A stretch of 7,216 nucleotides of DNA from T1SED10-198M sp003554345 [NCBI: Candidatus Sumerlaeota bacterium] (GCA_003554345.1 PWGE01000027.1:1-7216); one strand, 5' to 3'. Positions 1 through 6,369 are shown, numbered from the stretch's first letter. Numbers and translations are program-made. The notes: generated by a model not told the origin, from the sequence alone.

Positions 1-2
1 TA

Positions 3-374
3 GCCATTCATCCGGTCGCCGGTAGGATGCCCGGACATATGAATGTTTTACTGGCAGAAGCCGGCATTGATTACGAAAAGATGTTAGACCAGGAAAGCAT
101 TAATCCTCGCTTTGAAGATACAGATCTCGTAATTGTTATAGGAGCGTGTGATGTCATAAATCCTGCTGCTAACGCGGCTGAAGACACCCCTATTTCCGGT
201 ATGCCAATTCTTGAGGTGGAAAAATCAAAAAACATCATAATATGCAACCTCGATGAGAAACCGGGTTACTCCGGTGTAGACAACCCTCTTTATAATGAAG
301 GACATGTCATTACTCTTTGGGGAGATGCCGCACAAACAGTCCCCGAGCTTATCAGGCTCGTCGGAAAAGAATAA
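3..374 (+). CDS. pntB: NAD(P) transhydrogenase subunit beta, C-terminal part (5' end outside window)
   Basis: This is the C-terminal NADP(H)-binding domain (dIII) of the proton-translocating transhydrogenase, which couples hydride transfer between NAD(H) and NADP(H) to proton movement across the inner membrane. The frame is open to the left edge, so the membrane domain lies outside the window. The visible 123 residues carry the dIII hallmarks in order: AIHPVAGRMPGHMNVLLAEA at the start, the INPRFEDTDLVIVIGACDV strand-loop, NPAA, SGMPILEV, and the NADP-covering segment GYSGVDNPLY followed by WGDA. E. coli PntB has N in the GANDxxNPAA segment where this protein has C, a tolerated difference. 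The reading ends at TAA 372-374 and a strong terminator follows, so this is the last gene of its operon; the alpha subunit genes would be expected upstream. The first ATG in the window (base 27) is internal and is not the start. Confidence 0.96.
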   Translation, partial: AIHPVAGRMPGHMNVLLAEAGIDYEKMLDQESINPRFEDTDLVIVIGACDVINPAANAAEDTPISGMPILEVEKSKNIIICNLDEKPGYSGVDNPLYNEGHVITLWGDAAQTVPELIRLVGKE

Positions 375-402
375 ATAGGAAAGAACACCTTTCTGGTTTT
401 AC

Positions 403-444
403 AAAGAGTGTCGTCTGTTACAAACCGACACTCTTTTCTCTTTT
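403..444 (+). terminator. Rho-independent terminator after pntB
   Basis: A perfect 11-bp inverted repeat, AAAGAGTGTCG at 403-413 and CGACACTCTTT at 426-436, encloses a 12-base loop. GTT and AAC inside the loop can extend the stem past a small bulge. A T-rich tail runs through 434-444. It lies 28 bases after the pntB stop codon, so it most likely ends that operon. The short plus-strand reading frame that starts inside the stem is not a gene. Confidence 0.9.
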
Positions 445-831
445 ACCTGTTTGAACGCCTTAACAGCTCCTCCTTCCGAAAGCCTAACAGCCTCTTTTAT
501 TCTTTCCCGGCGCACTATAACAAACGCTTCTCATCTCAAGCAGAGTGGGGACCCCACACCACTGCCAGGGAACAAAAATACCCTGAGATTATACAACAGC
601 TTATTCCTGTAAAATTCCAGTGTTTATTGCAAAAAAAACAAACAATGTACATAAGAAAATGGAACATACGCTCATCTTTTACGAAAAGTTTTTTTACAGA
701 CGGAAGTCCTAACAGGAGAATATCTTATCCTTCCCCTCATCAAGAATGAAGACAAAATAACTCATAGAAGGAATACAAGTATCTTAAACTGCAGTTTTCT
801 GGATGCCGTCAAATAAGAGATAAAATATCAG
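445..831. other. Intergenic stretch, no convincing gene
   Basis: This is the gap between the pntB terminator and the converging ABC permease gene. A 113-residue plus-strand frame runs through it. It has no ribosome binding site, begins inside the terminator stem, and its translation is low-complexity S/F/R/P-rich, so I do not accept it. Visible structure: a palindrome GTGGGGACCCCAC (545-557), an inverted repeat CAGGG/CCCTG (566-570 with 581-585), a weak CTTTT/AAAAG hairpin followed by seven T's (676-695), and a 12-base palindrome AAACTGCAGTTT (786-797). I see no clear minus-strand terminator for the ABC genes. Confidence 0.5.
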
Positions 832-1575
832 TTATGCCTCTATTCTGGAAAATATACAGCTTCCGATAAAAAGAATGATTGAGGTTAGAATCACCAATAC
901 CGTCAGGTTAAGGGGCATGTTGAAATAAAAATCCCCGGTCAAACTCCCCCTCACTCCATCAACTCCATAGGCAAGTGGATTGAAGTGCAGAATATAGCGA
1001 AATATATCAGAGGAACCATTTACCGGGAAAAGAGCCCCCGATAAAAAAAACATTGGCATGACAACAAAGTTCATAATCAAATGAAATGCCTGTAAATCTT
1101 TAATCACCGATCCGATAGTCGTACCCAGAGCGGTAAATAGTATCGCAATTAGTAACATAAACAATAATCCAAATGGGAGCATCAACCAGTTAAATTCAAA
1201 ACCCAGTGGAATGGTTATACCCAGAACAATGAGTGCCTGTATCATAGCAGTAGTTGCTCCACCCAGTGTTCTCCCCAGCATTATTTTTAAGCGTGAAACG
1301 GGAGCAACCAGTGTTTCTTTTAGAAAGCCGAATTTTCTGTCCCATATAACATCGACACCTGTAAAAATAGATGAAAAAACCGTGGTCATGGCAATAATAC
1401 CAGGCGAAAGAAAAATAATGTAGTCTCCTTCTCCCGCTCTCTCGTATATATCTCCCATCCCAAAACCCAGCGCCACCAGGAACAATAAAGGATGGCATAA
1501 AGAACCCACAATACGCGCCTTTGACCGGGCATATCTTTTTAACTGTCTCAACCACAGAATATATATAATTCTCAT
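832..1575 (-). CDS. ABC-2 type transporter permease
   Basis: This is the membrane subunit of an exporter of the DrrB/NodJ type (ABC-2 family). It is 247 residues long, normal for the family. About six hydrophobic segments follow a short basic N-terminus (LWLRQLKRYARSKAR). The family's cytoplasmic coupling segment WDRKFGFLKETLVAPVSR is at residues 78-95, with an arginine after the 'P-x-S'. The late loop FFLSGALFPV (176-185) followed by NPLAYGVDGVR (199-209) is typical of this group. The ATG lies one base after the ATPase stop codon (TAG-T-ATG) and has no good Shine-Dalgarno, so it is probably translated by coupling. The partner is the upstream ATPase; the two would form a homodimeric or 2+2 exporter in the inner membrane. 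The substrate cannot be read from the sequence: drug, lipid and glycan exporters all share this architecture. Confidence 0.93.
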   Translation of the reverse strand: MRIIYILWLRQLKRYARSKARIVGSLCHPLLFLVALGFGMGDIYERAGEGDYIIFLSPGIIAMTTVFSSIFTGVDVIWDRKFGFLKETLVAPVSRLKIMLGRTLGGATTAMIQALIVLGITIPLGFEFNWLMLPFGLLFMLLIAILFTALGTTIGSVIKDLQAFHLIMNFVVMPMFFLSGALFPVNGSSDIFRYILHFNPLAYGVDGVRGSLTGDFYFNMPLNLTVLVILTSIILFIGSCIFSRIEA

Positions 1576-1576
1576 A

Positions 1577-2365
1577 CTAATGCTTTAGAAGTTGGTGTTG
1601 CCTGCGCATTTTATCTGAATGGGAGGGACTCTGTTCTCTTATATGGTGACCGGTTAACTTGATAAAAGCTTCTTCCAGGGAACCCATTTTCGTGGCTTCT
1701 TTCAATTGTTGGGGTGAACCCTGGGTTATTATCTTTCCTTCATCGATAATAGCAATCTTCTCTGCCATTCTTTCAGCTTCATCAAGATTATGGGTGGTAA
1801 AAAACACTGTTGTTTGTTCCTTTTGATTCATATTTTTTATATAAGACCAGATATGATAGCGGGTTTGAGGATCTAATCCCAGAGTTGGCTCATCAAGAAA
1901 CAAAATCCTGGGATGATGGAGTAATCCTCGTGCAATTTCCAGACGGCGTTTCATGCCCCCCGAAAAATTCTTTACCTGTTCTTTATGTCTTCCCCAGAGC
2001 TCCACAAATTCCAGAAGTTCCCTGATGTTCTCCCCTAATATCTTTTTTGGGATACCATACAGAACTCCATGAAGCTCCATATTTTCAAAAGCAGTCAGCT
2101 CATCATCCAGGCTGGGATCTTGAAAAACGATGCCAAAAGAACGCCTGGCTCTTTTAGCATTCTTAACGGGATCACATCCATCCAGGCTGATCTTCCCGGA
2201 CGATGGTCGTAACAAGGTGGTTAATATCTTAATGGTGGTCGTCTTCCCGGCGCCGTTCGGCCCAAGAAAAGCAAATATTGAACCTTTTTCCACAGAAAAT
2301 GATATATCATCCACCGCAGTAAAATCGTTAAATTTCTTCGATAAGTTTGTTATCCGGATAATCAT
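1577..2365 (-). CDS. ABC transporter ATP-binding protein (DrrA/NodI-like exporter ATPase)
   Basis: This is the cytosolic ATPase that powers the adjacent ABC-2 permease. All nucleotide-binding motifs are intact: Walker A GPNGAGKTT (residues 35-43), Q-loop glutamine Q82 in VFQDPSLDDELT, signature FSGGM (134-138) followed by KRRLEIARGL, Walker B ILFLDEP (154-160), D-loop GLDP (163-166) and switch histidine H192 in TTHNLDEAE. The 'QDPSLDDELTAFENMELHGVLYG' Q-loop region is typical of the drug/glycan exporter subfamily, and this string also fixes the reading frame. A basic, Q/H-rich tail of about 20 residues follows the fold. At 262 residues the length is normal apart from that tail. The ATG at 2365 is the most upstream start (an in-frame TAA lies four codons before it), yet it has no ribosome binding site. 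See the promoter entry for the possibly leaderless start. Confidence 0.95.
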   Translation of the reverse strand: MIIRITNLSKKFNDFTAVDDISFSVEKGSIFAFLGPNGAGKTTTIKILTTLLRPSSGKISLDGCDPVKNAKRARRSFGIVFQDPSLDDELTAFENMELHGVLYGIPKKILGENIRELLEFVELWGRHKEQVKNFSGGMKRRLEIARGLLHHPRILFLDEPTLGLDPQTRYHIWSYIKNMNQKEQTTVFFTTHNLDEAERMAEKIAIIDEGKIITQGSPQQLKEATKMGSLEEAFIKLTGHHIREQSPSHSDKMRRQHQLLKH

Positions 2366-2374
2366 GAGGTAATT

Positions 2375-2383
2375 ATTATAACA
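2375..2383 (-). promoter_or_regulatory. Extended -10 promoter for the ABC exporter pair
   Basis: Read on the minus strand this is TGTTATAAT: a consensus TATAAT (2380-2375) preceded by the extended -10 TG dinucleotide. The sequence at the -35 distance (CAGTTA, 2403-2398) is a poor match, as is common for extended -10 promoters. Only nine bases separate the -10 from the ATPase ATG, so transcription would start about 0-3 bases before the start codon. This is a reading by eye; no transcript data are available. Confidence 0.5.
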
Positions 2384-2482
2384 AATTTTGAGCCAAATAA
2401 CTGTTTCATCATTGGACTTGAATGTTCGGCACAGGGGAATCTACACTTCCTGTCATTTTCAATACGTCTTAAAAACAAAAGC

Positions 2483-3181
2483 ATGAGTTCTTCTGACATC
2501 AGAACTGATCAATCAACATGGCCTTTGTTAAATATGCCGTGTTTATTTGAAAAACAGTCAGTATTTTCTAAAATTGCGTGTTATAATTGGCTCAAAAAAG
2601 CTTTGCCTATGCTCTTCGAAAAATGCGATTCACTAAAAAACACATGGTGGTGGTACTTTAACTTATTTCTTCTTCTCATCTGGGCGCCCCTGCAATATAC
2701 ATTCAGCAACAGGGTCTACGCATTGTATATTATCATCTTTTTTATACTCCTGCGTAGAGTTCGAAATGTATACCTCCCTCTCATCGTTGCTTCTATATTT
2801 TTCATTCTTGTATTTAATACTTACACCATTGATACATGGGCCGATGTAAAAAATTACAATACTACTACTGCCAAAAATCGAAAAATGACCCTTCAAACTA
2901 TACTTACCCCTCGTTCTGGCCTTGAAGTTATCCCCGATGAATCCAGACAAATGCTTTCCCTTATTCAAAAATACAACCTTCCCCATTATAGAATTTCTCC
3001 TGTTCTTCGAAAGGATGAGTTAGTATTTCAGCGTATATACGAAACTGCCTGGCCAGTAAAAATGAAGGATTCTTCGCCCTACCTTTTTGTATGCCCTGAC
3101 GAACTCCAGGAAAACAAGAAATTTGAAACATGCTCCATTGTTGAAAAAAAGGAGAAAATAGCTCTTGTTTACCTTCCTTAA
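2483..3181 (+). CDS. Membrane protein of unknown function with predicted periplasmic domain
   Basis: I do not recognise this family with confidence. The 232-residue product has a soluble N-terminus of about 50 residues and three hydrophobic segments (roughly 55-73, 78-90 and 96-112). A basic RRVRN sits between helices two and three. By the positive-inside rule that loop is cytoplasmic and the remaining ~120 residues face the periplasm. The C-terminal domain contains the conserved-looking blocks IPDESRQML (150-158), LPHYRISP (166-173) and FQRIYETAWP (182-191). It overlaps the following GT-C-like gene by 17 bases, so the two are probably co-translated; a role as an accessory subunit or substrate-presenting partner is inferred. 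The start is uncertain: ATG 2483 has no Shine-Dalgarno, and in-frame ATGs at 2534 and 2609 would keep all helices. It is accepted as real because of the hydrophobic layout and the tight coupling. Confidence 0.75.
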   Translation: MSSSDIRTDQSTWPLLNMPCLFEKQSVFSKIACYNWLKKALPMLFEKCDSLKNTWWWYFNLFLLLIWAPLQYTFSNRVYALYIIIFFILLRRVRNVYLPLIVASIFFILVFNTYTIDTWADVKNYNTTTAKNRKMTLQTILTPRSGLEVIPDESRQMLSLIQKYNLPHYRISPVLRKDELVFQRIYETAWPVKMKDSSPYLFVCPDELQENKKFETCSIVEKKEKIALVYLP

Positions 3182-4556
3182 CACCGTCTCTCTTTTTCTC
3201 TTTCTCATCTCTGGGGTCATTTATTTTGGTGGACTGGGATGGCTCACTGTAGGCTCTCTTTTACGAAAAGATGGAATCTTCAAAAAAAAGGAGCACTTAA
3301 CAGTACTTCAGGAACTTCCCGTTATAATAACGGTAGGACTGATTATAAATTATGGGCTCATCCTCATTTTCCGTGAGCTAAGTATTACCATAGTTATAGG
3401 TATCTTTCTCTCATTAATTGGGCTCTGTGGTTATGGATTACACTTTTACCGGGTTCATTTCAGAAATACAATAAACGCGGCTTACTTCACCAGAGTTCTC
3501 TGTATAACATTTGTATGTATTTATTTGTTAGGGCCAATTATAAGTCAGCCTCTCGAAGACTGGGACGCCAGATCTAACTGGTTTTTTCCCGGTCGAATGA
3601 TTTATGTGGAAGGTGCCCTGAACCAGAGTGCTGGCTGGAATCACGAGGGAATGGAATTTTCTCACCCCTATTACCCAAAACTTGTGCCTGCCCTGGCAGC
3701 TCAATCAGCTTATGTAATGGGATTCTGGAACGAGTATCTACCCAAAATCTCTTTATTCTTTCTCCTGGTGCCCCCTGTGATATGGCTGTTTAGTTTTACC
3801 GGAAAATCATGGAGTTTCCTGTTTTTGATCTTCCTTTTCCCTTTCTTCTTTCACAAGATGTTGTGGAACGGCTATCTGGATGGCTACTTTGCCTTATATT
3901 TTTCTATATCCTTATTACTTTTCGGGAGATTCTTAAAGTATTTTCACCCTGTAGATATGGTTGGCGCTCTCGTTTGTTTAATCCTTCTACCCTATTTAAA
4001 ACAGGAAGGGGTGCTGGCTTTATTCTCCGCCCTTACGGTTATGGCTGTTTCCCTCTTCATGGTGCGAAAAGAACACCCCTTAAATTATCGGGCTATTTTT
4101 ACAAATATAAAGCATTATATCATTACGATCATCCTGTTAGCACCGCTGTTTTTATGGGGCATTTACAAAGAAAGATGGGGTTTATCCAGTGATATTGAGC
4201 CTTTCGCCATAGATTCATTTATAAGATTAACAGAACGGATAGAAGAGGGAGACTTATGGATGATTCTCGATTATACACAGTATATGCTTAATACTGCCCT
4301 CTTAATTCTGGGGATTTTTTACTTTGCTCTCGTCGCATTAAAAAAGGATTTTCCGGTACAGGCCCTTGTCGTCTTGCTAACTGCTCTTATATATTGCGGA
4401 GGACTGACATTCGTTGACCTCATCATTCCCCGGGATCTTGAATTAGTACTTGATACCATTAAATATCGAACAATGCTTTCTGTGAATGGTCTCATCTATA
4501 TATCCTGCTATTTCCTGTTCTTAAAGATTGAAGACAGATCTGTCCCCCCTCATTAA
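3165..4556 (+). CDS. Polytopic GT-C-type glycosyltransferase-like membrane protein
   Basis: The product has 463 residues and about ten or more hydrophobic helices. A long extracytoplasmic loop (about 127-180) carries LEDWDARSNWFFPGRMIY with acidic residues E131, D132 and D134, followed by SHPYYPKLVPALAA (166-179). GT-C enzymes keep a catalytic acidic motif in an outer loop. The 'WDARxxW...(H)P-x-YP-x-L-x-P' combination is one I associate with bacterial GT39/PMT-like putative glycosyltransferases that use polyprenyl-linked sugars. It would therefore move a sugar onto a lipid, glycan or protein on the periplasmic face; donor and acceptor are unknown. The start is TTG at 3165, with GGAG at 3151-3154 ten bases upstream (rather long spacing) and a hydrophobic first helix immediately after. 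No ATG occurs before the first helices, and the start overlaps the previous gene by 17 bases. No clear terminator follows. Confidence 0.82.
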   Translation: MFTFLNTVSLFLFLISGVIYFGGLGWLTVGSLLRKDGIFKKKEHLTVLQELPVIITVGLIINYGLILIFRELSITIVIGIFLSLIGLCGYGLHFYRVHFRNTINAAYFTRVLCITFVCIYLLGPIISQPLEDWDARSNWFFPGRMIYVEGALNQSAGWNHEGMEFSHPYYPKLVPALAAQSAYVMGFWNEYLPKISLFFLLVPPVIWLFSFTGKSWSFLFLIFLFPFFFHKMLWNGYLDGYFALYFSISLLLFGRFLKYFHPVDMVGALVCLILLPYLKQEGVLALFSALTVMAVSLFMVRKEHPLNYRAIFTNIKHYIITIILLAPLFLWGIYKERWGLSSDIEPFAIDSFIRLTERIEEGDLWMILDYTQYMLNTALLILGIFYFALVALKKDFPVQALVVLLTALIYCGGLTFVDLIIPRDLELVLDTIKYRTMLSVNGLIYISCYFLFLKIEDRSVPPH

Positions 4557-4859
4557 AGTCAAGACCTCAATAGAAGTTAAACCAGAAAGCAGCTATTCCT
4601 TTTTATTATTCATTTCTTGTATCTACCCGAACCGGAATCAAACAATATCCGTCATCAGTCGTTCCTTTTTGCCATCACAAAAAGGTCCTCCTGGTAATCT
4701 ATTCAGAAGCAGTTCAAGAAATGCCTCATTTACAGGGAAGCAGGAGATTAAAAATATTATCATCCAGCGTTGAGAACGAGGACCCGGGAATACATGCTTG
4801 TATTACTGAAAGGTTCACTTTAAAGATGCCACCACCTGTAGCCTTGCTGAATTATGTCA
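4557..4859. other. Convergent intergenic stretch without accepted gene
   Basis: These 303 bases separate the 3' ends of the plus-strand GT-C gene and the minus-strand pseudopilin gene. I expected a bidirectional terminator but see none with a T-tract. An AT-rich inverted repeat is listed separately, and a small AATACA/TGTATT hairpin lies at 4789-4804. Two frames cross the stretch, an 81-residue plus-strand one and a 41-residue minus-strand one (4638-4763). Neither has a ribosome binding site or a recognisable product. Confidence 0.5.
4664..4685. repeat. Inverted repeat (8-bp stem, 6-base loop)
   Basis: CCTTTTTG at 4664-4671 is the exact reverse complement of CAAAAAGG at 4678-4685, with CCATCA between them. 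Neither strand has a T-tract after the stem, so it is not a standard intrinsic terminator. It lies between two convergent genes, where it could still act as an RNA 3'-end stabiliser; that role is only a possibility. Confidence 0.55.
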
Positions 4860-5363
4860 TCAACCGGAATAATCACTCGCCCTGATAATATCTCCTTTAG
4901 AAACTATACCGTTGGTAGGATCGTAGATAATAAGAGGAAATGTATCCTCGGGATCATTTATATGAGGAGAGTTAATACCGGGGTAGAGCCATAGAGAGCG
5001 GGTATGCGTTTGTTGGTCAGGCCCCTGACTGACCAATATCCAGCGATGAGGACGTGCCGGAGGTGCCCCGCCATATCTATAGGACCTGCCGTTTGCAGAA
5101 AAAGCATCTTCCGGAATGGTAGAAAGGTATTCTATAGGATCGGTTAAAGATCTCAAACCTGGTGCCGCCATACTTATGGGATAACGATTATTATCCACAT
5201 AATAAGATTCCAGTGCCTGACCTATGGTTCTCATATCAGACCTGGCACGACTTACCTTTGCCCGAATCTGAGCCTGAAGAAAATTAGGAAGTGCTATGGA
5301 CGCCAGGATAGAAATGATCGCCACTACTATTAATAGCTCGATAAGAGTAAAACCTCTTTTCAA
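4860..5363 (-). CDS. Type IV pilin-like pseudopilin (prepilin N-methylation domain protein)
   Basis: This 167-residue protein carries a class III (prepilin) signal: KRG|FTLIELL, with prepilin peptidase cleavage after G4, methylated F5 and the assembly glutamate E9 (position 5 of the mature protein). One hydrophobic helix runs to about residue 28. The globular part has YYVDNNRYP (54-62), YLSTIPEDAF (79-88, matching the usual 'YL..IP.DPF'), VSQGPD (111-116), YDPTNG (147-152) and VSKGDIIR (154-161). These mark the GspG-like pseudopilins abundant in several uncultivated phyla. It would sit in the inner membrane or a periplasmic fibre of a type II secretion or type IV pilus system; no other assembly genes are in the window. 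The start is TTG at 5363, fixed by an excellent ribosome binding site and the prepilin signal. The start overlaps the stop of the upstream gene (TTGA), so translation is coupled. Confidence 0.93.
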   Translation of the reverse strand: MKRGFTLIELLIVVAIISILASIALPNFLQAQIRAKVSRARSDMRTIGQALESYYVDNNRYPISMAAPGLRSLTDPIEYLSTIPEDAFSANGRSYRYGGAPPARPHRWILVSQGPDQQTHTRSLWLYPGINSPHINDPEDTFPLIIYDPTNGIVSKGDIIRASDYSG

Positions 5364-5884
5364 CGTTCACCCCTCCTTCCAGGACCACCACCCCTTCTTT
5401 CACGCCATTCTTCCATTCTGCTTTCAATCATTTCTCTCATTTCCCGGCGTTCAGATTCACTGAGAAGTTTTTCCGCTCGTTCTTCAAATTCCTGCATCCG
5501 TTGAGACATACGGCTTCTAAATTCCTGTCGTCGCTCTTCAATCTTTGCCTGTTGCTCATCCGTTAACACTTCTTCGAAAACCTCTCTTCTCTCTTCCCAG
5601 GTCAGGTCACGATCGCGTATGGCTTCCTCCAGCTTCTTTTCCTGTTCTTCGGTTATTTCCAGTTCCTCACGACCATATTGACGTATTCTTTCTTCCATTT
5701 GCTCCCGACGCTCCTCAGTTGTTAGCCCTCTTCCTCTGCTCCTGTCATCACTTTCCGGACGTTCAATACCTGCCGTCTCATCTGCAGGAGGACGATACTC
5801 CCGATACCGATTATAGGCAAATATCCATATTCCAACGATAACGCCAATAAGGACAACTAAAACAATCTTTTGCTTATTACCCAT
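5360..5884 (-). CDS. Membrane-anchored charged helical protein with LTxxQ-like repeats (Spy/CpxP-like)
   Basis: The product is 174 residues: a short basic N-terminus, one membrane segment (about 7-23, signal anchor), a ~30-residue linker, then an E/R/Q-rich, nearly all-helical periplasmic domain. Four degenerate units start with an LT-x-E-(E/Q) pattern: L54TTEERR, I77TEEQEK, L94TWEERR and L107TDEQQA. This LTxxQ register is known from Spy/CpxP/CnrX-type periplasmic chaperones and metal sensors. Family membership is inferred, because charged coiled coils can imitate it. No His/Met/Cys cluster for metal binding is visible, and the tail is RRGGGPGRRGER. The start is ATG at 5884, seven bases after AGGAG (5896-5892). 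A TTG immediately upstream, at 5887, is the less likely start. The gene ends inside the pseudopilin start (TTGA) and so forms a coupled pair with it; it may guard or modulate the pseudopilin. Confidence 0.8.
   Translation of the reverse strand: MGNKQKIVLVVLIGVIVGIWIFAYNRYREYRPPADETAGIERPESDDRSRGRGLTTEERREQMEERIRQYGREELEITEEQEKKLEEAIRDRDLTWEERREVFEEVLTDEQQAKIEERRQEFRSRMSQRMQEFEERAEKLLSESERREMREMIESRMEEWRERRGGGPGRRGER
5370..5378 (-). promoter_or_regulatory. Strong ribosome binding site deciding the pseudopilin TTG start
   Basis: The minus strand reads AAGGAGGGG here, a near-perfect anti-16S match. AAGGAGG ends eight bases before the TTG. It lies inside the last codons of the upstream gene, in its Arg/Gly-rich tail. 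The strength of this site is the main reason to accept TTG as the initiator. Confidence 0.8.
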
Positions 5885-6137
5885 CAAAGCACTCCTATTC
5901 CAATTATTTTACGTATCTTTTCACTTCTTTTTATAAAAACGAAAATATTCTTTTTTTATTTGAATAAATATTTTTTAGCGCTCTTCTGAATTATTCCTGA
6001 ACTGGTGATGTCTGTATATTGCTGATAATCATTTAATTTTAATCGCTCTCCAAGTCTTCAATCGGGCAGGATCTGCTTACAATAACATCAATGTATTTTA
6101 TTTTCTATTTGAAAGCACCCCAGACAACTTGCAAACT

Positions 6138-6187
6138 AAAGATAACCGGATTCGGTCTCTTCTTTATGTTTATGCCGGTTATTTTTT
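6138..6187 (+). terminator. Terminator-like hairpin with T-tract, no obvious upstream gene
   Basis: ATAACCGG (6142-6149) is the exact reverse complement of CCGGTTAT (6175-6182). The stem can extend outward over A/T pairs and one G-T to about 12 bp (AAAGATAACCGG with CCGGTTATTTTT). The right arm runs directly into six T's, the polarity of a plus-strand intrinsic terminator. The 25-base loop is longer than usual. No plus-strand gene precedes it, so its target transcript is unknown. Confidence 0.45.
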
Positions 6188-6260
6188 CTGCAAGCTTTCC
6201 TGATGCAAAAATACTTTTCATGTTCTGCTTCCAGTTCATATTATTTCAGATACGGAAGAC

Positions 6261-6288
6261 CTGACAATAAAAGAAAATATATTACAAT
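6261..6288 (+). promoter_or_regulatory. Sigma70-type promoter upstream of the orphan nuclease-like gene
   Basis: CTGACA (6261-6266) matches the -35 consensus at five of six bases, and TACAAT (6283-6288) matches the -10 consensus at five of six. The spacer is 16 bases. Transcription would begin near 6295, giving an untranslated leader of about 75 bases before ATG 6370. The setting is very AT-rich, so chance matches are possible. Confidence 0.45.
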
Positions 6289-6369
6289 AATAAAAAGAAT
6301 TATAAAAGGAGTTCGTTCCCTGGTAATGAGTCTGAGATTTTGCGTATAAATCGGGGAGAAACATCCGCC

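Larger units (their letters stand above)
5885..6369. other. Divergent intergenic stretch (upstream of two transcription units)
   Basis: About 485 AT-rich bases lie between the divergent starts at 5884 and 6370. They contain the AGGAG site of the minus-strand gene, an AT-only inverted repeat AAAATATT/AATATTTT (5942-5949 with 5967-5974), a terminator-like hairpin (6138-6187), a promoter (6261-6288), and an AAAAGGAG sequence (6304-6311). I could not pick a convincing promoter for the minus-strand pair. A 57-codon plus-strand frame at 6091-6264 is not accepted. Confidence 0.55.

Noticed and set aside
676-695. CTTTT/AAAAG hairpin followed by seven T's as a second plus-strand terminator
   Set aside because: The stem is A/T apart from its one closing C-G pair, the loop is only three bases, and no upstream gene needs it after the strong pntB terminator.
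408-749. 113-codon plus-strand frame after pntB
   Set aside because: It begins inside the pntB terminator stem, has no ribosome binding site, and translates to S/F/R/P-rich low-complexity sequence with no recognisable fold.
2412-2446. TTGGAC or TTGAAT as a -35 for the gene at 2483
   Set aside because: The sequences at the matching -10 distance (GGGAAT, CTACAC) are too poor to call a promoter.
4638-4763. 41-codon minus-strand frame ending in GKKERLMTDIV, possibly a gene remnant
   Set aside because: The C-terminal half looks more protein-like than expected, but there is no binding site before the ATG. The hairpin CCTTTTTG/CAAAAAGG accounts for part of the pattern, and I could not tie it to a family.
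4528-4773. 81-codon plus-strand frame overlapping the end of the GT-C gene
   Set aside because: No ribosome binding site; composition (S, I, P-rich) is typical of read-through in non-coding AT-rich DNA. It starts inside a well-supported gene.
5545-5841. 98-codon plus-strand frame opposite the LTxxQ-like gene
   Set aside because: It is the antisense shadow of an E/R-rich coding sequence (giving L/P/S-rich translation) and has no start signals.
6091-6264. 57-codon hydrophobic plus-strand frame (starts MYFIFYLKAP)
   Set aside because: No ribosome binding site. The terminator-like hairpin lies in its middle and its end overlaps the promoter of the next gene. Phe/Ile richness is what AT-rich DNA gives by chance.
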